Origin: JAHFUI01 sp041485905
GTDB lineage: Bacteria; Acidobacteriota; Vicinamibacteria; Vicinamibacterales; CAVVIG01
Length of the DNA: 15,275 nt
Direction: 5' to 3'
Assembly: GCA_041485905.1 (NCBI GenBank)
Contig: JBGPKK010000109.1
Coordinates: forward strand, 1-15,275
Shown: positions 6,838-15,275 of the stretch, piece after piece
Numbering within the stretch: position 1 is the first letter of the stretch
Layout of the letters: each line of letters starts with the position of its first letter
Program-made: the position numbers and the translations under genes
The notes under the pieces: generated by a model
The model's input: the letters and a program-made list of their open reading frames with translations, nothing else
Databases searched by the model: none
What the model was told of the DNA's origin: nothing

Positions 6838-7116
6838 TCAGCGGCCACTGGATGCTGACGAGCGCCAGATCTCGCGGTCGCGGACGGAGACAACAACCTC
6901 GCACGATCCGGCGTGCGCACGGAACTGGACGTCGAACTCCGACTCGCCGTCAGCGCGCGATCGGACCGCCGCGCTCAACTGCGCGACCAGAACGGTGACG
7001 TCAGGCATCGAGCAGCCGATCTGACCCAAGACGGTCGCCGCCAGGTCGCCCAGCACATCGTCAAAAGGCTCACGACCAGCGAGCCGCACCGAGAAGACGA
7101 AGTCGGGTTCGGACAC
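6838..7116 (-). CDS. Small protein of unknown function between ribF and cysS
   Basis: A 92-aa frame starting with GTG (7114-7116) and beginning MSEPDFVFSVRLAG. I do not recognise a named family. It looks like a folded globular domain: a beta-like start, an amphipathic helix FDDVLGDLAATVLGQIG (18-34), a hydrophobic helix VTVLVAQLSAAV (40-51), then two strands, FDVQFRAHAG and SCEVVVSVRDREIWR. The arrangement faintly recalls the small GHKL/anti-sigma-like alpha-beta folds, but no nucleotide-binding motif is visible. TAGGA lies about 10 nt before the GTG. It is packed tightly between two real genes (11 bp after ribF, 6 bp before cysS) with G+C-rich third positions, which supports it as a real gene of the operon. 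Confidence 0.75.
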   Translation of the reverse strand: MSEPDFVFSVRLAGREPFDDVLGDLAATVLGQIGCSMPDVTVLVAQLSAAVRSRADGESEFDVQFRAHAGSCEVVVSVRDREIWRSSASSGR

Positions 7117-7127
7117 CGCGCGCGATC

Positions 7128-8066
7128 CTACAGCGAAAGGTGGCTGAACAGCACGCGGGCCCTCGTGCAGTCGGCGGCAATCTGCGCCTTGAGGAGCTCG
7201 ATCGATTCAAAGGGCCGTTCGTCGCGGAGCCGCTGGACGAACCCTACACGCACCTCTTTTCCGTACAAATCCTGATCCACGTCGAACACATGCGTTTCGA
7301 CCGTCGTTCTTCCGGATGAATCGACCGTGGGACGGACGCCCACGTTGGTGATCGACGGCCGCACCACCCCATCAATCGTCATCGTCGTCGCATAGACGCC
7401 GTGGGGCGGCAGCAGCTCGTTCTCGGTGCAGAGATTGGCGGTTGGAAACCCGATCTGGCGGCCGCGCTTGTCGCCGTGCACGACACGCCCTTCGATGTAG
7501 TACTCGTGTCCGAGAAGCGCACCGGCCTCGTCCACTCGTCCCTCTCCTACGAGCCGCCGAATCCTCGTGCTGCTGACGACGAAGTCCTTGTACCGCACCG
7601 GATCGATCTTCTCGGCCTTGAATCCGTAACGGCCCCCTAGCGTGCGGAGCAGCGAGAAATTGCCCGTGCGGTCGTGGCCGAACAGGAAGTTCGCGCCCAC
7701 CCATATTTCCGCCACGTGGAGCCAGTCGACGAGAACCGTTCGGACAAACATTTCCGGATCCCACCGGGACAACTCGAGCGTGAAGCGGACGATCGCCGCG
7801 CCCTGAAGGCCCGCGCCCTCGAAGGCTTCGATCTTCTGCGACTTGGTCATCAGAAGGGGCGGTGCCTTGTCGGCGCGGACGACGCGCGGCGGATGCGGGT
7901 CGAAGGTCATGACAATCGCGGTCGCGGCCCGCTCGGCTGCGACACGGCAGACGCGATCGAGAATCTTGCGATGGCCGCGATGCAACCCATCGAAATTGCC
8001 AAGCGCCAACACAGGGCGTGTCCAGCGCGACGGTCGGGGATCATCAGGGAAATGAATTACGTCCAT
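7128..8066 (-). CDS. ribF: Bifunctional riboflavin kinase / FAD synthetase
   Basis: 312 aa from the ATG at 8064-8066. The N-terminal nucleotidyltransferase domain has LALGNFDGLHRGH (20-32) with the HxGH-type motif, FDPHP at 55-59, and SSTRIR at 165-170. The C-terminal flavokinase domain has GRQIGFPTANL (202-212) with the PTAN motif, NVGVRPT at 241-247, and the catalytic-region glutamate in TTVETHVFD (near 257). It phosphorylates riboflavin to FMN and adenylylates FMN to FAD. The frame is open nine codons further to a TTG at 8093, but those codons fall in the 7-bp repeat array upstream and do not resemble RibF, so ATG is preferred. No good ribosome binding site precedes it. Confidence 0.95.
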   Translation of the reverse strand: MDVIHFPDDPRPSRWTRPVLALGNFDGLHRGHRKILDRVCRVAAERAATAIVMTFDPHPPRVVRADKAPPLLMTKSQKIEAFEGAGLQGAAIVRFTLELSRWDPEMFVRTVLVDWLHVAEIWVGANFLFGHDRTGNFSLLRTLGGRYGFKAEKIDPVRYKDFVVSSTRIRRLVGEGRVDEAGALLGHEYYIEGRVVHGDKRGRQIGFPTANLCTENELLPPHGVYATTMTIDGVVRPSITNVGVRPTVDSSGRTTVETHVFDVDQDLYGKEVRVGFVQRLRDERPFESIELLKAQIAADCTRARVLFSHLSL

Positions 8067-8073
8067 CAAATAG

Positions 8074-8123
8074 ACTCGAAACTGAAAACTCAAAACTCAA
8101 AAGGACAACGACAGTCTTGAGTT
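8074..8123. repeat. 7-bp tandem repeat with inverted copy upstream of ribF
   Basis: On the plus strand four heptamers follow one another from 8074 to 8101: ACTCGAA, ACTGAAA, ACTCAAA, ACTCAAA. After a 16-nt gap TTGAGTT (8117-8123) is the inverse of AACTCAA (8094-8100), so a stem-loop can form. This A+T-rich block contrasts with its G+C-rich surroundings and fills the gap between the MBL hydrolase gene and ribF. Read leftward, the stem is followed by a T-rich stretch, so weak termination is conceivable. It more likely belongs to an interspersed repeat class. Confidence 0.5.
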
Positions 8124-8130
8124 CTAACTT

Positions 8131-8937
8131 TCACGCGATCTCCAAAACCAATCCATCATAGGCCAACTGCACGCCGGCCGGGAGCCGCGCGCAGGTCGCG
8201 GCGTGCGGTAGCTCGTGGCAGATGTGCGTGAAGTAGGTGCGCTCGGGCGCGAGCCGCTCGGCAACCTGCAGCGCTTCGGCCACGCTGAAATGCGTCGAGT
8301 GCGGCCGATCGCGGAGGGCATCCACGACGAGCGTGCGGATGCCGGCGAGGAGCGGCCACGACGTGTCGGGGATGTGGTTGCAATCGGTCAGGTAGGCAAA
8401 CGATCCGATTCGATAACCGAGAATCGGCCGCGGCCCGTGCATGACCGGTATCGGCACGATCTCGACGCCGCCGAGCGAGAACGCGCCGCCCACCACGAAC
8501 AACGACAATCGTGGAATGCCGCCGCCCGCCCTCGGCCGGGCGTCGAAAATGTACGAGAACATTCGCCGCAGATCGGAAAGCGTCTTCGCGTCGCCGTAGC
8601 AGCCGATCGCGCTCTGCTGCACGGCGTTGAATCGACGCACCTCGTCCAGACCGAGCACGTGATCGGCGTGACTATGGGTGAAGAGAATCGCGTCGACGCG
8701 CCGGACGTCGTACGCGAGCGCCTGGGCGCGAAGATCGGTGGCCGTGTCGACCAGAATGTAGCGCGTACCAGCAGCCAACGGCGAGTGCGTGGGTCGCTTG
8801 GTCTCGTCGCCGAGATCGATCAGGATGGACGGCCGCGTGCGGCGGTCGCGAGGATCCTCAGACCGACAGACTTCGCAGTCGCAGGCGATCGCCGGCACAC
8901 CGCTCGACGTACCGGTACCGAGAAGGGTTACGCGCAT
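8131..8937 (-). CDS. MBL-fold metallo-hydrolase (PhnP-like)
   Basis: A 268-aa metallo-beta-lactamase-fold protein. It starts MRVTLLGTGTSSGVP, followed by a Cys cluster C19/C21/C24 and DPRDRRTRPS. The metal-binding signature THSHADH (87-93) is clear, with H167 (VMHG), D185 (YLTDCNHIP), and late histidines in HSTHFS (213-218) and FTHICHELPH (236-245) completing the site. This layout resembles PhnP-type phosphodiesterases, which cleave cyclic ribose phosphates, but many relatives are uncharacterised. No phosphonate genes are nearby, so the substrate is unknown. The ATG is at 8935-8937, 14 bp after the DUF1844 stop; the pair is probably co-transcribed. No strong ribosome binding site is visible. 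Confidence 0.92.
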   Translation of the reverse strand: MRVTLLGTGTSSGVPAIACDCEVCRSEDPRDRRTRPSILIDLGDETKRPTHSPLAAGTRYILVDTATDLRAQALAYDVRRVDAILFTHSHADHVLGLDEVRRFNAVQQSAIGCYGDAKTLSDLRRMFSYIFDARPRAGGGIPRLSLFVVGGAFSLGGVEIVPIPVMHGPRPILGYRIGSFAYLTDCNHIPDTSWPLLAGIRTLVVDALRDRPHSTHFSVAEALQVAERLAPERTYFTHICHELPHAATCARLPAGVQLAYDGLVLEIA

Positions 8938-8951
8938 GGTCGGTCAGCGAT

Positions 8952-9239
8952 TCAGGGCTCGATGATGCGCTTGCCGCCGCCTCTGGCCTCGACGAACCGG
9001 AGGCGGAGCTCGTACAACACCTGCTCGAGCATCTGACGCTCTTCCGCGGTGAGGTTGCCCCTGGTCTTCTGGTCGAGCAGGGCGAGGATTTCGATCATCT
9101 GCGCCGCTCCGTCAAGGTTGGGCTCCGAGCGTTCGCCGGACTGTGGATCGGGCAGATCACCGAAGTGGATGGCCGCCGTGCTGGCGAGCGACAGCACGAA
9201 GCCGGTAAACGACAGCGCCTCGGTTGGTTGATCCGACAT
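8952..9239 (-). CDS. DUF1844 domain protein
   Basis: A 95-aa soluble protein matching the DUF1844 pattern as I know it. It has SFTGFVLSLASTAAIHFG near the start (10-27), then LDGAAQMIEILALLDQKTRGNLTAEE (42-67), and a C-terminal helix VLYELRLRFVEAR. It is predicted to be mainly helical, with no membrane segment beyond the short apolar N-terminal helix. The function of the family is not established. The ATG (9237-9239) lies 32 bp from the divergent mazG start, so both promoters must overlap the opposing gene or share the gap. It is the first gene of the long leftward run. Confidence 0.9.
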   Translation of the reverse strand: MSDQPTEALSFTGFVLSLASTAAIHFGDLPDPQSGERSEPNLDGAAQMIEILALLDQKTRGNLTAEERQMLEQVLYELRLRFVEARGGGKRIIEP

Positions 9240-9271
9240 CGCGAATCATTCTATCGTGCGATGAGGTCTTC

Positions 9272-10093
9272 ATGTCGTCTACCGCCGCCGCAGAGTTCAC
9301 TCGACTGGTCGAGATCGTCGCCCGCCTCAGGGCGCCCGATGGGTGCCCGTGGGACCTGGAACAGTCGATCGATTCGCTGAAGCCGTTCGTGCTCGAAGAA
9401 ACCTATGAGGTGCTCGAGGCGATCGACCGCCACAATCACGCCGCGCTCTGCGAGGAGCTGGGCGACTTTCTCTATCAGGCGGTCTTTCTCGCCGAGCTCG
9501 AAGAGGAAGCCGGTCACTTCACCATCGCCGACTCGGTCCGCAACATCGCCGACAAGCTCGTGCGGCGGCACCCGCACGTGTTCCGCCGCGACGAGGGCGA
9601 GGCCGCCCTCGAATCGGCGGGTCAGGTCCGGGCTCGGTGGGAAGAGATCAAGGCGCAGGAGCGCGGCGGTCAAGCGAAACCAAAAACGCTGCTCGGCGGC
9701 ATTCCGCCGACGCTGCCGGCGCTGCTGCGCGCCCATCACATCGGCGTCCGCTCCGCCTCGGTCGGCTTCGACTGGACCAAAGCCGGGGACGTGGTCGACA
9801 AGATCCAGGAAGAGGTCGATGAGCTGCGGGAAGTCGTCGCGAGCGATCGGCCGACCGACCGCGATCGCGCCGAAGAAGAAATGGGGGATCTGTTGTTCTC
9901 CATCGCGAATCTGTCCCGTCAGCTTGGGATCGACGCCGAAACGGCGCTGCGCAAAGCGAACGACAAGTTCACGCACCGCTTCGAAGCCATGGAGAGGGAC
10001 ATCTCGACGTCAGGGCGGGCGATGAAAGACCTCACGGTCGACGAGCTCGAACAGCAATGGCAACGAGCTAAGTCCCGGCACCAGACTGGTTAG
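9272..10093 (+). CDS. mazG: Nucleoside triphosphate pyrophosphohydrolase MazG
   Basis: A 273-aa two-domain MazG, the only rightward gene of the window. It hydrolyses (d)NTPs to the monophosphate and pyrophosphate, cleaning abnormal nucleotides and affecting nucleotide and ppGpp pools in some species. The first domain has LRAPDGCPWD (19-28), the acidic metal-binding EETYEVLEAI (42-51) and EELGDFLYQ (61-69). The second has QEEVDELREV (179-188) and EEEMGDLLFSIANLSR (201-216), then the usual KANDKFTHRFEAME. The ATG at 9272-9274 has GAGG at a spacing of about 6 nt; an in-frame TTG at 9224 would overlap the divergent gene and is unlikely. It converges with comEC across a 43-bp gap with no clear shared terminator. 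Confidence 0.96.
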   Translation: MSSTAAAEFTRLVEIVARLRAPDGCPWDLEQSIDSLKPFVLEETYEVLEAIDRHNHAALCEELGDFLYQAVFLAELEEEAGHFTIADSVRNIADKLVRRHPHVFRRDEGEAALESAGQVRARWEEIKAQERGGQAKPKTLLGGIPPTLPALLRAHHIGVRSASVGFDWTKAGDVVDKIQEEVDELREVVASDRPTDRDRAEEEMGDLLFSIANLSRQLGIDAETALRKANDKFTHRFEAMERDISTSGRAMKDLTVDELEQQWQRAKSRHQTG

Positions 10094-10136
10094 CCACGCC
10101 TTCGGCATTTGTTTTTGACGTATTCGTGGTTGCATT

Positions 10137-12614
10137 TCAGCGAGTAAAGAACGTTCGCCCGGTGTATCCCTTCACTGATACCGAGTAGCCGTCGGTGTCG
10201 ACCATCACCGCCCCATCCTGATCCGTCCTGAAGACCCCGGCGCCGACGGCTCGGTACCGTTCCAGCACTTCTGGGACTGGATGGCCGAAGTGATTCGCTC
10301 TGCCGGCGCTGACGATGGCGACCTTTGGCGCGAGTGCGCGGATGAATTCCGGGGAGCTCGATGTGAGGCTGCCGTGGTGTGGGACCTTGACGATTCGCAG
10401 CGATGCCGCGGGAATCGACGATGTGAGCGTGCGTTCGACTGCCCTGCCGATGTCGCCGGTCAGGAGCACGGACACGTCGCGCCATCTGAGTTCGAGCACG
10501 ATCGAATCGTCGTTGCGGACCCGCTGTCGCTCCCAGTCGGGCGGGTCGGGATGGCGGACCAGGACGTCCACCTGATCCATCACGCGGTGATCGCCACGGA
10601 TGACAGTGGACCATCTCGCGCCGACGCCGTCCGCATCCGCTCGCAACACGCGGAGCGGCTCGAACGGCGGCACCGGAATGCCCTCCCACACCTCCCGCGG
10701 CCGAAATTCGCGGACCACTGAGGGCGTCCCGCCAATGTGATCCGGATCGCCGTGCGTGAGCGCCAAGACATCGAGCCGCCGCACCCCCGCCGCGCGCAGC
10801 ACCGGAGCGACGACCCGGTCGCCGATGTCGAACGTGGAAGCCGGCGACAGCCCACCGGTATCGACGACGAGCGTCGTTCCCCGCGGAAAGCGGATGAAGG
10901 CGGCGTCGCCCTGCCCTACGTCCACAAAGGTGACGTGCAGACGGCCGTCGCCCCGCGCGGCAAGATACGTCCACGGCTCGGCCGCGATCCAGACCGCCGC
11001 GAGCACTGCGATCGCGACAGCGGCATGTCGCAGGCGCGGCCACCTCCAATACAGCCACGCGGACGCGATCGCGGTGTAGTAGACGACAACGGCCATCGCG
11101 CTCGGAGGCGCGACGCGAAACGTCGTGGCGGGCGCAAAGCGGACCAGATCGGCGGTGACAACGAGGCCCCCGGCGCCGAGATGTGCGATGAACCCGACCC
11201 CGGATGCCGCCCACGCCGAGACAAGCGCGATCGGCACGAGCGCCATGCCCGCAATCTGTGCCACGGCCATCAGCGGGATCGCGGCAAAGTTCAAGACCAG
11301 GCCGGCGAACGTCACGCGCGAGAAGACGACCGCGCCAACTGGCAGCAGCACGATCTCGGTCGCCACTGACGCGGCCAACATCCCGGCGGCAGGTACCAGC
11401 ATGCGAGGCAGAGTCCACGTCTGCATCACCGGAACGACCAGGAGGATCGCCAGCGTGGCGCCGAACGTCAGGATGAATGCGGGATCGACGATTGAGAGGG
11501 GCCCAGTGGCGACGAGGCAGGCCGCCACGAACGCGAGGGCGTTGAGCGGCGGGCTTCGCTGATCGACGAGGCGCGCAAGGAAATACACCACCGCCATGAG
11601 TGTCGCCCGATCGACCGATGCGCCGCCTCCAACCAAATGTGCGTAGGCAATCAAGACGATGACCGCCGAGACCATGGCCGCGCGGCCGAGCATGCCGACT
11701 GTGCGGAAGGCGGCGAGCATGAGGCCGGCAAGGATGGCGATGTTGCCGCCCGAGATGGCGATGACGTGATAGGTGCCGGCCTCTTGAAGCCGCCGCTGCA
11801 CGTCCTCGCCGAGCCCCGCGCGGTCGCCGATGACGATGGCCGCGACGATCGCCGCCGATCGCGGCGACCACGACCCGACGGCCCGCGAAATCGCGCGACG
11901 AGCATACGCGCGCGCACAATCGGTCGCTTCGTCGACCAATCCAGCGGCCGCGAGAACCTCGACGAGCGCCCCGCTCTTGACGGTCCCCACGAGCGTCGTG
12001 CCTCGTCTGGCCAGCGCGCGTTCGAAGTCGGGCACGTCAGGATCAACGTACCGAGACGGCCGCCGCAGCTGCACCGGCATCCGAACCCGACGACCGGCCC
12101 GCCAGTCGTCAACATGCTCTGCCGCGAGCGAGCCGACGACGGTCAGCTGCACGCCGCCCGATACCGGAGTTCCGATCGGCGGACCTGCAAGGTCCGCCCT
12201 ACGTACCGAGTCGACGGCGAGGCTGAGCGACGCGCCCGTCGGCGTCAACGCGGCGTCGGAACGCAGCACGCCTGTCACGATCGCTCCAGCTTCATCGTCT
12301 TCCGGCAGTCTGCGTCCTTCCGCCTCGGCTTGCGCACGCTCGCGACGCGCAAGATCGTCGAACACCACGCGTAATGATGGGCGCCACGCGTCGCGCCAGG
12401 CGGCGGACGAGAGCATCATCCCGCCGACAAAGAAAGCACCGGCAACGGCAGCCGCGAGAACGACCGCCCTCGACACGCGGGTTGCGTAGATGGCTGCCGC
12501 TGCGAATGCGATAAGTAGCGCGATGCCGACTGTAAAGGGAATCTCAGGAGCGACCAGACCGATCGCGGATCCGGCAAGGAGACCGGTGGCGGGAATGGCG
12601 GCAACGAAGCGCAC
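10137..12614 (-). CDS. comEC: DNA internalization competence protein ComEC/Rec2
   Basis: An 825-aa polytopic inner-membrane protein that in naturally competent bacteria passes one DNA strand into the cytoplasm. The N-terminus (1-70) holds apolar segments, followed by an OB-fold-like region (about 105-220, DUF4131). The competence domain has HVIAISGGN (283-291) and many membrane spans up to about 545. The C-terminal metallo-beta-lactamase domain has FVDVGQGD (563-570), LTHGDPDHIGG (619-629), LLTGDIG (717-723), PHHGS (745-749) and GHP (777-779), so the nuclease-like site looks intact. A palindromic repeat is translated in frame near residues 135-146. The start is a GTG at 12612-12614 without a clear ribosome binding site; an in-frame TGA lies a few codons upstream. 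It follows carB after 146 bp. Confidence 0.95.
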   Translation of the reverse strand: MRFVAAIPATGLLAGSAIGLVAPEIPFTVGIALLIAFAAAAIYATRVSRAVVLAAAVAGAFFVGGMMLSSAAWRDAWRPSLRVVFDDLARRERAQAEAEGRRLPEDDEAGAIVTGVLRSDAALTPTGASLSLAVDSVRRADLAGPPIGTPVSGGVQLTVVGSLAAEHVDDWRAGRRVRMPVQLRRPSRYVDPDVPDFERALARRGTTLVGTVKSGALVEVLAAAGLVDEATDCARAYARRAISRAVGSWSPRSAAIVAAIVIGDRAGLGEDVQRRLQEAGTYHVIAISGGNIAILAGLMLAAFRTVGMLGRAAMVSAVIVLIAYAHLVGGGASVDRATLMAVVYFLARLVDQRSPPLNALAFVAACLVATGPLSIVDPAFILTFGATLAILLVVPVMQTWTLPRMLVPAAGMLAASVATEIVLLPVGAVVFSRVTFAGLVLNFAAIPLMAVAQIAGMALVPIALVSAWAASGVGFIAHLGAGGLVVTADLVRFAPATTFRVAPPSAMAVVVYYTAIASAWLYWRWPRLRHAAVAIAVLAAVWIAAEPWTYLAARGDGRLHVTFVDVGQGDAAFIRFPRGTTLVVDTGGLSPASTFDIGDRVVAPVLRAAGVRRLDVLALTHGDPDHIGGTPSVVREFRPREVWEGIPVPPFEPLRVLRADADGVGARWSTVIRGDHRVMDQVDVLVRHPDPPDWERQRVRNDDSIVLELRWRDVSVLLTGDIGRAVERTLTSSIPAASLRIVKVPHHGSLTSSSPEFIRALAPKVAIVSAGRANHFGHPVPEVLERYRAVGAGVFRTDQDGAVMVDTDGYSVSVKGYTGRTFFTR
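12178..12211. repeat. Palindromic interspersed element inside comEC
   Basis: The arms GGCGGACCT (12178-12186) and AGGTCCGCC (12190-12198) are perfect inverted copies around GCA. CTACGTAC, C and GAGT follow directly. The trailing part matches the element after galT (2649-2660) except for one inserted C. In comEC it is read without breaking the frame and encodes roughly residues 135-146, including VRRADLAGPP, within the poorly conserved N-terminal soluble region. In-frame palindromic elements inside proteins are known in Rickettsia; the parallel is mine. Confidence 0.6.
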
Positions 12615-12649
12615 GGAGATGGCCGTGCAAACCCTTCACCGCTGATTCA

Positions 12650-12722
12650 ACACAAAGGACACGATGGACACAAAGGCTTAACCCTCAAGGCTTTCCCTAA
12701 GTGTCCTTCGTATCCCTGCTGT
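12650..12722. repeat. Inverted array of 9-bp units between carB and comEC
   Basis: Three 9-bp units lie on the plus strand at 12650-12676: ACACAAAGG, ACACGATGG, ACACAAAGG. After a 19-nt spacer three inverse-oriented units follow at 12696-12722: CCTAAGTGT, CCTTCGTAT, CCCTGCTGT. The two halves pair at about 20 of 27 positions, giving a long imperfect hairpin. It occupies most of the 146-bp gap after carB and just before comEC. It could influence read-through between the two genes or may simply be an interspersed repeat. There is no T-run. Confidence 0.55.
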
Positions 12723-12760
12723 CTGATTAGGCTGGACGAGGCGCAAAAACTGCGCGCGCG

Positions 12761-15275
<2,515 letters not shown>

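Noticed and set aside
10094..10136. Possible bidirectional terminator between mazG and comEC
   Set aside because: There is a T-run (GTTTTT) but the only adjacent stem is GCC-TTC-GGC, too short to call.

Overview
This is a high-G+C bacterial chromosome segment, about two thirds G+C in the coding parts, read mostly on the minus strand. The genes are ordinary bacterial housekeeping genes (carB, comEC, mazG, ribF, cysS, yraN, galT, a tRNA-Gly), with a small regulatory and mobile corner at the left end. The sigma-54 activator has an unusual C-terminal module (FWTAVYPAFM ... NYRLLVQLFNMP ... FLRKHD), and palindromic and short-tandem interspersed repeats sit between and inside genes. From memory of similar sequences I infer an Acidobacteriota (Vicinamibacteria-like) soil or sediment bacterium. 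That placement is an inference, not something the sequence proves.

Layout, left to right. (1) Positions 1-136 hold the first 29 codons of an IS1182-like transposase, running off the left edge, plus its leader. (2) Positions 137-1754 hold a stand-alone receiver protein and a sigma-54 activator lacking a receiver. They are transcribed leftward in the order activator then receiver, overlap by 8 bp, and follow a plausible sigma-70-type promoter at 1847-1875. (3) Positions 1876-2497 form an unusually A+T-rich stretch with no gene I can support, on the 3' side of a tRNA-Gly(GCC) gene at 2498-2572. (4) Positions 2660-9239 are a leftward run of tightly packed genes: DUF1844 protein, MBL-fold hydrolase, ribF, a small unknown protein, cysS, a class III aminotransferase, yraN and galT. 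Overlaps of 4 bp (cysS/aminotransferase) and 8 bp (yraN/galT) suggest an operon. (5) mazG (9272-10093) is the only rightward gene. It diverges from the DUF1844 gene across a 32-bp gap and converges with comEC. (6) comEC (10137-12614) and the C-terminal three quarters of carB (12761-15275, running off the right edge) complete the window.

How the genes work together: the central run mixes translation (cysS, tRNA-Gly), flavin cofactor synthesis (ribF), nucleotide-pool cleaning (mazG), sugar-nucleotide metabolism (galT), amino-group metabolism (aminotransferase) and pyrimidine/arginine precursor supply (carB). This is typical of a core-genome neighbourhood. The activator/receiver pair looks like an NtrC-type regulator split into two proteins in reversed order.

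I found no CRISPR array, phage cassette or clear new defence system. The most unusual signals are repeats. Two palindromes with different arms share the flank CTACGTAC(C)GAGT; one touches the galT stop codon and the other is read in frame inside comEC. Two further arrays, of 9-bp and 7-bp units, sit just upstream of comEC and ribF.
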